A model generated the notes under the pieces. That model did no database searches, was not told where the DNA came from, and was given only the letters and a program-made list of their open reading frames with translations. Shown here in pieces: positions 1 to 6,870 of a stretch of DNA of 24,046 nucleotides. How positions within the stretch are numbered: the first letter of the stretch is position 1; every line of letters begins with the position of its first letter. Position numbers and translations under genes: made by a program. The DNA is from a virus, in IMG/VR virus record IMGVR_UViG_3300010883_000466, positions 1-24,046 of that record; one strand, given 5' to 3'.

Positions 1-114
1 TCATCACAGCGAAAAATCAAGCTAAGCTATAAAGCTTACTATGATGATATATTGCAGTTCTACGTTCATAGTAAGTTTGAAGAGGCGATATCAGACTTTA
101 ATTATAAATTTTAG
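1..114 (+). CDS. 3' end of an unidentified gene (partial)
   Basis: An open frame enters from the left edge and stops at TAG (112-114), giving the last 37 residues of a protein that ends ...SDFNYKF. The fragment is rich in Tyr, Lys and Asp/Glu, like the other virion proteins here. It is followed by a 47-nt gap and then the Ala/Lys-rich gene on the same strand, so it is probably the upstream member of the same head/neck cluster. No motif is long enough to assign a function. That it is coding rests on the uninterrupted frame and on the tight downstream spacing. Confidence 0.55.
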   Translation, partial: SSQRKIKLSYKAYYDDILQFYVHSKFEEAISDFNYKF

Positions 115-125
115 TCACAGGTTGA

Positions 126-133
126 TATTTATA
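126..133 (+). promoter_or_regulatory. TATTTATA motif upstream of the Ala/Lys-rich gene
   Basis: The octamer TATTTATA lies about 28 nt before the ATG at 162. The same octamer occurs just before two other genes (11671-11678 and 22942-22949). It is the reverse complement of the T4 late-promoter box TATAAATA, so its orientation argues against a simple T4-type late promoter for the + strand genes. Chance is possible in DNA this AT-rich. It could also be part of this phage's own late promoter. Confidence 0.2.
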
Positions 134-161
134 GCTTATAGATAATATTAAGGATATTAAA

Positions 162-500
162 ATGGGAAGAAGATTAATTCACAGACTTGGTCACAAAAAT
201 GCAAAAGTCAATAGAAAGGGAAAGGTTGTGCTTCCTGGTAGCGAAGTAGTTGAAGCACCTGTTGTACTTGATGTTGAGGCAGCAAAAGCTGCTCAAGCAT
301 TAGTTGCAAAAGCCTTAGAAGCTGCAAAGCTGCTTGAAGCAGCAAGAGCATTTGATGAAGCTAAGCAACTAGAAGCTGCAAAAGCTAAAGCAGACGCAAA
401 AGCTCGTGAAGTAGCTAGCCTTGCTAAGCAGCAATCTGACACACAAAAGTTGTCAGCAATAATACCAAATAGCAAAAAGAATAAAAAAAAATCAAATTAG
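162..500 (+). CDS. Small Ala/Lys-rich helical protein, function unknown
   Basis: A 112-residue protein that I do not recognise. Residues 1-25 are basic (starts MGRRLIHRLGHKN). Residues 39-90 are a long Ala/Lys/Glu stretch with recurring EAAK, AAKA and AKA units that should form one continuous amphipathic helix or coiled coil. The C-terminus (about 102-112) is a Lys/Asn tail. The low-complexity composition could make it look like histone H1 or other Ala/Lys proteins without real homology. The start is supported by an AAGG Shine-Dalgarno sequence about 8 nt upstream. It lies just before the neck genes on the same strand, so a minor head or neck protein or an assembly factor is plausible, but this is inferred from position only. 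Confidence 0.7.
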   Translation: MGRRLIHRLGHKNAKVNRKGKVVLPGSEVVEAPVVLDVEAAKAAQALVAKALEAAKLLEAARAFDEAKQLEAAKAKADAKAREVASLAKQQSDTQKLSAIIPNSKKNKKKSN

Positions 501-548
501 ATTAAAGAAAAGCTGATTATAGAAAAAAATAGTGAATCTACTGATTTT

Positions 549-574
549 CACAAGATATTTATGATTATCTTGTG
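549..574 (+). promoter_or_regulatory. Perfect 9-bp hairpin abutting the neck gene ribosome binding site
   Basis: CACAAGATA (549-557) pairs perfectly with TATCTTGTG (566-574) around an 8-nt loop. The stem ends at the first G of the GAGG Shine-Dalgarno sequence (574-577) for the GTG start at 583. There is no U-tract after the stem, so it is a poor intrinsic terminator. It may instead modulate translation, protect a processed mRNA end, or cause partial termination. The pairing is seen directly; the role is inferred. Confidence 0.4.
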
Positions 575-582
575 AGGATTTT

Positions 583-1758
583 GTGGCTACATTTGCTAAT
601 ACAACAACACCGACACCCTTTGGATTTTTTGACGGAGAGACAGAATTTCAAACAGAGGCAGATAATATAGTTACGTTTGTCAAAAGAAGGCTGGGCGACG
701 ATGTATTGAGTGTTGAATTGACAAAAAAACAAATTTGGGCAAACTTTGAAGAATCAACATTAGAGTTTAGTTCAATTTTAAATCAATACCAGGCAAAATC
801 ACAGCTTGTACAGTTCTTGGGAATGCCAACTACTGGATCAAGCGGAGCTATGTCCGGCTCAGAGGGAAAATATCCCCGTGAAAATCTTGACTTTTTAACA
901 AGATTTGCTGAGCCGTATGCGCATGAAGCAGGCATCGGCGGTGCATATAACATGATATCAGGATCAATTGCTCTAGTAGCTGGCAAGCAAGACTATGATA
1001 TATATAAATCACTTAAAGATGTAAATTCCAACTTGATATTTTCATCAAGCTTAAATTCACCCCGTTCAAAGATGACAATTAGAGAAGTATTCCACTTCAG
1101 TCCGCAGGCTGCATATAGATTTTTCGATACAACATCTGCAGTCAACTATCTAAACAATGAATTTAGTTTTGAATCATTTACACCAGAAACTATCTTCTAT
1201 GTGCTTCCAGTATTTGAAGATATCTTAAGGGCAGGCCAGCTTGATCTATCTAACAGAGTTAGAAGATCAAATTATTCATATAGAGTTACAGGCACAGAGA
1301 TTAGAATATTTCCAACTCCGACAGGTACAAGTCCGAAGAATTTATTTATAAGAGTTAGCTTTAAGTCAGATCCTTTAAATCCTTCTTACGGAGATGAAAC
1401 AACATCCGGTGTATCTAATCTTTCTGATATACCGTTTGGAAATCTTGAATACACAAATGTTAACAGCATAGGAAGAAATTGGATTAGACAGTTTTCTCTT
1501 GCTTTATCTACTGAGGTCCTTGGGCTGATTAGATCAAAATTTGGAACAATTCCTATTCCTGGTTCTGATTTAACATTAAATGGCTCAGATTTAGTGTCTA
1601 GGGGCAGAGAAGATAAATCAGAGCTTAAATCATCACTTAGAGAAATGCTAGAAACAATGACGTATGACAAGCTTATGGAAATAGCTGCTACACGAGCAGA
1701 ATATGTAAACAAACAACTAAAATATGTGCCTATTGTCGGCCCAATTTTTATGGGATAG
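583..1758 (+). CDS. Neck protein, gp13-like (head-tail connector)
   Basis: A 391-residue virion protein that probably joins the portal/head to the tail as a neck (gp13-type) component. The N-terminal part (about residues 26-70) has the helix pattern of head-tail adaptors: a segment FVKRRLGDDV, then VELTKKQIWANFEESTLEFSS, close to the 'VELTxEQI..AxxxAL..F' pattern of neck/connector proteins. It then has a larger beta-rich body and a C-terminal helix. It is longer than T4 gp13 (about 309). The start is GTG with GAGG five nt upstream; no better ATG exists nearby. It is followed after 3 nt by the gp14-like gene and then by the gp15-like gene, the same order as 13-14-15 in T4, which is the main support for the call. 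It could instead be another head-completion protein. Confidence 0.6.
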   Translation: MATFANTTTPTPFGFFDGETEFQTEADNIVTFVKRRLGDDVLSVELTKKQIWANFEESTLEFSSILNQYQAKSQLVQFLGMPTTGSSGAMSGSEGKYPRENLDFLTRFAEPYAHEAGIGGAYNMISGSIALVAGKQDYDIYKSLKDVNSNLIFSSSLNSPRSKMTIREVFHFSPQAAYRFFDTTSAVNYLNNEFSFESFTPETIFYVLPVFEDILRAGQLDLSNRVRRSNYSYRVTGTEIRIFPTPTGTSPKNLFIRVSFKSDPLNPSYGDETTSGVSNLSDIPFGNLEYTNVNSIGRNWIRQFSLALSTEVLGLIRSKFGTIPIPGSDLTLNGSDLVSRGREDKSELKSSLREMLETMTYDKLMEIAATRAEYVNKQLKYVPIVGPIFMG

Positions 1759-1761
1759 TAG

Positions 1762-2427
1762 ATGGCAAGATTATTCATAACAGAAAGAGAGATAAATTTT
1801 ATTAATGATATTGCTAAAGAAGCTGTTAAAGACGTCATTGGCCAAAAAATATATTATTTTCCAATTTCTGAAATAAAATCAAACATTCACAGTGTATATG
1901 AAGAATCACCTGAAAAAATATTTGAAAATCCAATATGTCTTGATTGCCTTGTAAAGTACCAGCCACAAGAAATTCGTGCAAATAAGTTCGGAAGTGAAGA
2001 ATATTATACAATTGAAGCTTATATTCAAGAAAGAGACCTGTTAGATAAAGAGATAGAAATTAAAGAAGGAGATTTCTTTAGTTACGGTACTGTATTTTTT
2101 GAAATTATTACATCACCAGATTCTAATACAATATATGGCCAAATAGAACACAAGGGATTTTTAACTGTTACAGGTAAGCAATCAAGAAAAGGACAATTTA
2201 TATCAAAAATATTTGGACCAACAGACGAAAAATATTCAGATCCAAGTGCTGTCCAAGATTCATTCTATCAACAAAGAGGCTTTAGTATGAATGCAGAAGG
2301 TAAGACAGGAGATGTTAGAGAGCTACAGAAGAGGGGAGTTCTTGATTCTCCACTGACTGGCCCAGCAGAAGTTTCTGAAAAGGGTGATGATGCAAGTGCA
2401 GGATCTTCATTCTATGATGAGAGTTAA
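1762..2427 (+). CDS. Neck protein, gp14-like
   Basis: A 221-residue protein resembling the gp14 neck/head-completion proteins of T4-like phages, which seal the head and provide the tail docking surface. The supporting feature is at residues 17-34, AKEAVKDVIGQKIYYFP, matching the family's typical 'EAIKxxGQDVYYxPR' segment near the N-terminus. The middle is beta-rich. The last 40 or so residues are Gly/Ser/Asp-rich and probably flexible. T4 gp14 is about 256 residues. The ATG starts 3 nt after the preceding stop, and a GGGA in the end of the upstream gene can serve as the ribosome site, so the two are likely translationally coupled. The identification rests on one motif plus gene order. Confidence 0.65.
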   Translation: MARLFITEREINFINDIAKEAVKDVIGQKIYYFPISEIKSNIHSVYEESPEKIFENPICLDCLVKYQPQEIRANKFGSEEYYTIEAYIQERDLLDKEIEIKEGDFFSYGTVFFEIITSPDSNTIYGQIEHKGFLTVTGKQSRKGQFISKIFGPTDEKYSDPSAVQDSFYQQRGFSMNAEGKTGDVRELQKRGVLDSPLTGPAEVSEKGDDASAGSSFYDES

Positions 2428-2429
2428 CT

Positions 2430-3635
2430 ATGTCAACTAGAAAAATTGATAGTGGATATGAAGCATCTGTTCCAGATGATTTTTCATTACCAAGTTCTGG
2501 AATAGAAGAAACAGATGAAACATTGTTTAATTTGTTTGATAAGGAATTGCCATTTCAAGTAAATATTAAAAATCAGTCTACAAAAGTCCCAGTTGTATTT
2601 TCAACTGGTGAAAGATTTGCATTAACTAGAAGAAAAAGTCCAATAAGAGATAAGAATAACACACTAATTCTGCCAATAATATCAGTACACAGAACAGGAA
2701 TAGATATATCTCCTTCACAAAAAGGGTATGGAACACCAATATCGTTTAGAGATCAACAGTCATATACAGTAAGGAAAAGATTAAGTAGTAAAGATAGAGA
2801 TTATCAAAACATAATAAACAGACTCGGAATAAAGCATCAGGATAATGTATCCTCAAGGGCAAACTTTTCGGATGATAAGGTGTTTCCAGGAAACATTTCA
2901 AAGGTAGGAAAAGTTGCGTCTAGAAGAAACAGTAAAAATCTCTCTTATATTAATGACAGCACAGGAAACTTATTAAGAAATGATATTTCAAACAATATAT
3001 TTGAAATAATTACAATTCCATATCCTACATTTATTACGCTAACATATGAAGTTACATTCTGGACACAGTATATGCAAAATATGAATCAATTATTAGAGAT
3101 TCTATTTTCACAGTTTAGCGGGCAAGATCATGCGTTTAAAATGATATCAAAGTCTGGGTTTGAATATGTCGCATACGTAGATTCTCAGCTTGCATCAAAT
3201 GATAACTTTTCTGATTTCTCTCAAGATGAAAGAATAATAAAGTATTCTTTTAATATAACAGTTCCGACTTACATGCTTGCTCAAAAAAATCCCGGAGTAC
3301 CCTCGCCATTTAGAAAATTCTATTCAGCACCTCAAATTGAGTTTGGATACTACCAATCAAGCACACAAGTTACAACAGAAAATATTGTAGGCAAGAATAC
3401 TTTAAATAAGTTTATTCTTAGTGATGTCAACAATCTTAACTCAGCTGGAAAAGAAGATAGTGTCAGAGGTCAGACTAGTGCTATGCTTGCAGAGACTGTA
3501 ATAAATCCCTTTACGGGAAAAGAAACTACAGAACTAGTTAATGTTTTAACTAGAAACCAAAGGGCAGGAGAGACAGTTTTAAGTGCAAATACAATTATTA
3601 ATTTACAAACTACACTAGATTCACCAACAGAATAA
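2430..3635 (+). CDS. Tail sheath stabiliser / tail terminator, gp15-like
   Basis: A 401-residue protein matching the gp15 family, which caps the contractile tail and stabilises the sheath-tube end where the tail meets the neck. Characteristic stretches are an N-terminal 'LPFQVNIKNQSTKVPVVFST' (near residues 40-60), and at about 205-232 the segment EVTFWTQYMQNMNQLLEILF followed by FSGQDHAFK. Then come a 'GFEYVAYVDS' strand and DERIIKYSFNITVPTYML. T4 gp15 is shorter (about 272); the extra length is in a basic, Ser/Arg-rich insert at about 110-180 and in a C-terminal extension of about 80 residues. The ATG sits 2 nt after the previous stop, with GAGAG in the upstream coding end. This is the last gene of the neck cassette before the sheath genes. 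Confidence 0.75.
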   Translation: MSTRKIDSGYEASVPDDFSLPSSGIEETDETLFNLFDKELPFQVNIKNQSTKVPVVFSTGERFALTRRKSPIRDKNNTLILPIISVHRTGIDISPSQKGYGTPISFRDQQSYTVRKRLSSKDRDYQNIINRLGIKHQDNVSSRANFSDDKVFPGNISKVGKVASRRNSKNLSYINDSTGNLLRNDISNNIFEIITIPYPTFITLTYEVTFWTQYMQNMNQLLEILFSQFSGQDHAFKMISKSGFEYVAYVDSQLASNDNFSDFSQDERIIKYSFNITVPTYMLAQKNPGVPSPFRKFYSAPQIEFGYYQSSTQVTTENIVGKNTLNKFILSDVNNLNSAGKEDSVRGQTSAMLAETVINPFTGKETTELVNVLTRNQRAGETVLSANTIINLQTTLDSPTE

Positions 3636-3640
3636 GATTT

Positions 3641-3695
3641 TTGACAGTTTGATCAATAGTTATTAGCTGTATAGCACTATGCGGGAGATTAATTA
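3641..3695 (+). promoter_or_regulatory. Intergenic leader of first sheath gene, possible promoter
   Basis: This 60-nt gap holds a perfect TTGACA (3641-3646), followed 14 nt later by TATTAG (3661-3666). The spacing is shorter than the usual 16-18 for a sigma-70 promoter. It also holds ATAGTTAT (3656-3663), which recurs before the second sheath and the tube. A strong GGGAG ribosome site (3683-3687) precedes the ATG at 3696. Promoter activity is a guess; the ribosome site is clear. Confidence 0.3.
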
Positions 3696-6600
3696 ATGGC
3701 CGAACAGACGTTTAAATCACCTGGCTTCTTTGAAAGAGAAATCGATCTCACAAGAAGAGAAGCCGAGATTGTTGGTGTTCCTGCTGGAGTAATTGGTACA
3801 TCAGAAACCGGTCCTGCTTTCGTACCCACGACAGTTGGATCATTTTCTGATTTTGAAAATAAGTTTGGCTCACTAAACCCAGACATGTTTGGTCCGTATG
3901 CTGTTAGAGAGTTTTTAAAGCACAAGAATGCATTAACTTACATTAGAGTTCTTGGTGCTGGAGCAAACTCTGACTCAACGGACATAGCAAACACAAGAGC
4001 TGCTGGGATTGTTAAAAATGCTGGATTTCGCGTAATAGGTTCAGCAGCAGCTGTTGTAGCGACTGACAGTACACTTGGAAGATCAGTTGGTGCTGTACAG
4101 TTTATAGCAGCTAGACACTATGTATCTGCATCAGAAGAGAAAAATGGGTTACCAATATTTTCTGATAATGACAGTTTTAGTATTCCGTCTGCTGATGGAT
4201 CTGTATATCTAATCCGGGGAATGCTATTTTCAACTACAGCCTCAAGATTTGAGATACTATCAAATACATCAGGTACATGGGCTGCAGGATCATCAGTTAA
4301 TAATGACGCTGCTATAAGTGATGGTATATCTGGTGAATTTAAGCTGGTTATATCTTCTTCTTCTGGTGCGGGATTTTCAAATGATGAAAGCAGACCAGGA
4401 ATTAGAATATACACAGCATCCTTAGATCCTGTATCAAAAAACTACATTGGAAAGATACTAAATACAGATCCTGCAAGATTTCAATCAGAACAGCATTTAT
4501 TATATGCTCATTTCCCCGTTGAAGACGAAATAGCTTCAGTTGAAAAGAAATCTAAAGTGCCTACTATTGCACTTCTATCTGGCTCTGGTAACACATCACA
4601 GGAATCTGGTGTATCTAATCTTTCATTTTTAGATAGTTTTGGAAGATTTGATACAAGATATACAGCTGCTAGAACTACATATTTCATATCACAGCCCTTC
4701 GGTAAGAAAGAATATGATTTATTCTACTTTGAAGCAATTTCTGACGGTGCTATTGCTAACCAGAAGTATAAAGTTTCAATAAGCAATATTAGAAAGCCTA
4801 CAGATCCTTCAAATGATTATGGAACATTTACAGTAGAGGTTAGAGACTTTGAAGACTCTGATACATCTCCTCAGATACTTGAGCAATATCCTCTTTGTAC
4901 ACTTAATCCTCTATCAAGCGATTATATTGCAAAGAAAATAGGTGACTTTAAAGTATCATATAATTTTGATGCATACACAGAAGATGAAAGAAGATTAAAT
5001 GTAGCAGGAAAATATCCAAACATGTCTTCTAGAGTTAGAGTTGTTATAAATACTGAATTAGAAGAGGGTAAGCTTCCGGCGAAGTCGCTACCCTTCGGGT
5101 TTAGAGGTTTTCCTGCGCTAAAGACAACTGATACATTAGTAGATGGTTCAACTCTCAGGATCAAAAAAGGTAAAAGAAGACTATCATTTGTATCAGACGT
5201 TGAAATTGTAAATACTAATAGACTTTCTGGGTCAATTCTTCCTCCTGTACCATACAGATTTAAGGTTACAAGAGGTCTTGCAAGTAAAAGTCAAAACTTC
5301 ACAGGAGATCATGGAACAAATGAAATTGTTGATTCAAGATTTTACTGGGGAACAAAGTTTGATAGAGTTCCAAGAACTGGATCAATGGCAGATGCAATAC
5401 TAAATGCAAATGCTTCATCTGAAGTTAATGATTTATTTAGAAATTATTCAAAATTATTAGGTATTGCAGGTCTTGATAACTTAGTAACAGGTTCAGGTGC
5501 AGATAGGTTTAATAATAATAAATTTACTCTTGCAAGAGTTGCACTATACAACTCAATAGCAAGCAATACGTCTGGCGATCCTGATCTCTCCACAACAGCA
5601 AATACTGTCATAACAGGTACTGCCAAGGAACACATTTTAGATACAGCATATATTAGAAACGGTATTCCCGATACAGACACATATGTAGTCAGTGACGGAA
5701 CACTGACTAGTAGAGTTACATTTGCATCTCTTGCAGCAATGACATCATCGATATATTTTAACAAGTTTACAAACTATGCCAAGTTTACAAACTTTATGTA
5801 TGGCGGCTTCGACGGAGTAAACATACTTGACACTGATATGTCTAAACTAAACGACAGGGCATCTTCTTCAGACTCAGGCGGATTAGCAGCTGGAGTATTA
5901 GATATTGGATTATCAACAACTAACGAGTTCGGAACAGGAAAAACAAATAATATTGTAGCATCATACAGAGCAGCAGCTAGAATATTAACAGACGAAATGG
6001 CTTCAAGGGTAAATATAATTACAATTCCAGGAATTAGAGATTCTGCTGTCACTGACTTTGTAATGGAAAGAGTCTCAGACTACGGAAAGGCATTCTATGT
6101 AGTTGATGTACCATCATATGATGCAGATAGTAAGAGATTATTCTCTGATAGTTCGGAGACACCAGATGTTACAAAAACATCTGAGCTGTTTGAGGGAAGA
6201 GCTGTAAATAGCAATTATTCTGCAGTTTACTTCCCAGATGTTACTGTAGAAGATTCAATAAATAATAGACATGTAGATGTTCCTGCATCCATCTCAGTCA
6301 TGGGAGCACTTGCTTTCAATGATAGCGTCGCTTACCCATGGTTTGCACCGGCAGGATTTAATAGAGCTGCTCTTGATTTTGTAACTAATGTTAAAGTTAG
6401 ATTAAATCAATCTGATAGAGATCTTCTATACACATCTAGAATAAATCCGATTGCAACATTCCCAAATGCTGGATTCGTTATCTTTGGGCAAAAGACATTA
6501 CAGATTACAAAGAGTGCTCTAGACAGGGTTAATGTTAGAAGAATGATTCTTGAAGTAAAGCGAATTGTTTCTGATGTTGCAAATAAAAGTGTATTTGAAC

Positions 6601-6836
6601 AAAATACACCTTCAACTAGAGCTACATTCGTTAAGCATATAATACCACTTCTTTCAACAATTCAAATACAGCAGGGAATTGATACATTCAAGGTTGTTAT
6701 GGATTCAAGCAATAATACTCAAGAAGATGTTGAGAATAATGTATTAAACGGAAGAATTGTTGTCGTGCCAACTAGAGCAATAGAATTTATAGCAATAGAC
6801 TTTATTGTAACTTCTGCTGGTGTAAGCTTTGAATAA
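3696..6836 (+). CDS. Tail sheath protein 1, gp18-like
   Basis: A 1046-residue contractile tail sheath subunit. The N-terminus has the sheath signature: FKSPGFFEREIDLT (5-18), then GVPAGVIGTSETGPAFVPT, then a FGPYAVREFL segment. The C-terminal third has the conserved sheath core: YPWFAPAGFNRAAL at about residue 880, LYTSRINPIATFP, FGQKTLQ, LDRVNVRRMILEVKR, and an end segment VVVPTRAIEFIAIDFIVTSAG. These termini form the conserved domain that makes the subunit mesh and contacts the tube. The middle (about 110-850) contains large protruding insertions. T4 gp18 is 659 residues, so this is a much enlarged form. A close paralogue follows directly, 34 nt downstream. Sheath identity is secure. Confidence 0.95.
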   Translation: MAEQTFKSPGFFEREIDLTRREAEIVGVPAGVIGTSETGPAFVPTTVGSFSDFENKFGSLNPDMFGPYAVREFLKHKNALTYIRVLGAGANSDSTDIANTRAAGIVKNAGFRVIGSAAAVVATDSTLGRSVGAVQFIAARHYVSASEEKNGLPIFSDNDSFSIPSADGSVYLIRGMLFSTTASRFEILSNTSGTWAAGSSVNNDAAISDGISGEFKLVISSSSGAGFSNDESRPGIRIYTASLDPVSKNYIGKILNTDPARFQSEQHLLYAHFPVEDEIASVEKKSKVPTIALLSGSGNTSQESGVSNLSFLDSFGRFDTRYTAARTTYFISQPFGKKEYDLFYFEAISDGAIANQKYKVSISNIRKPTDPSNDYGTFTVEVRDFEDSDTSPQILEQYPLCTLNPLSSDYIAKKIGDFKVSYNFDAYTEDERRLNVAGKYPNMSSRVRVVINTELEEGKLPAKSLPFGFRGFPALKTTDTLVDGSTLRIKKGKRRLSFVSDVEIVNTNRLSGSILPPVPYRFKVTRGLASKSQNFTGDHGTNEIVDSRFYWGTKFDRVPRTGSMADAILNANASSEVNDLFRNYSKLLGIAGLDNLVTGSGADRFNNNKFTLARVALYNSIASNTSGDPDLSTTANTVITGTAKEHILDTAYIRNGIPDTDTYVVSDGTLTSRVTFASLAAMTSSIYFNKFTNYAKFTNFMYGGFDGVNILDTDMSKLNDRASSSDSGGLAAGVLDIGLSTTNEFGTGKTNNIVASYRAAARILTDEMASRVNIITIPGIRDSAVTDFVMERVSDYGKAFYVVDVPSYDADSKRLFSDSSETPDVTKTSELFEGRAVNSNYSAVYFPDVTVEDSINNRHVDVPASISVMGALAFNDSVAYPWFAPAGFNRAALDFVTNVKVRLNQSDRDLLYTSRINPIATFPNAGFVIFGQKTLQITKSALDRVNVRRMILEVKRIVSDVANKSVFEQNTPSTRATFVKHIIPLLSTIQIQQGIDTFKVVMDSSNNTQEDVENNVLNGRIVVVPTRAIEFIAIDFIVTSAGVSFE

Positions 6837-6840
6837 TATA

Positions 6841-6852
6841 TACATAGTTATA
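6841..6852 (+). repeat. 12-bp motif TACATAGTTATA, copy 1 (before sheath 2)
   Basis: TACATAGTTATA is identical to 9884-9895 and lies 19-30 nt upstream of the second sheath ATG, with TAATATATGGAG (ribosome site GGAG) after it. A shorter form, ATAGTTAT, precedes sheath 1. The motif could be a phage promoter element, an mRNA processing site, or a remnant of duplication of the sheath leader. Confidence 0.4.
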
Positions 6853-6870
6853 ATATATGGAGAAAAATAA

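Noticed and set aside
1386-1838. 150-residue open frame on the - strand
   Set aside because: It is antisense to the end of the gp13-like gene and the start of the gp14-like gene, both well supported; Ser/Ile/Leu-rich shadow composition.
3641-3669. A standard sigma-70 promoter before sheath 1
   Set aside because: The TTGACA is perfect, but there is no fitting -10 at 16-18 nt; the nearest candidate is at 14 nt. Kept only as a low-confidence leader feature.
5071-5100. Short hairpin-like stretch within sheath 1 (CGAAG/CTTCG)
   Set aside because: Only a 5-bp stem within coding sequence; expected by chance.
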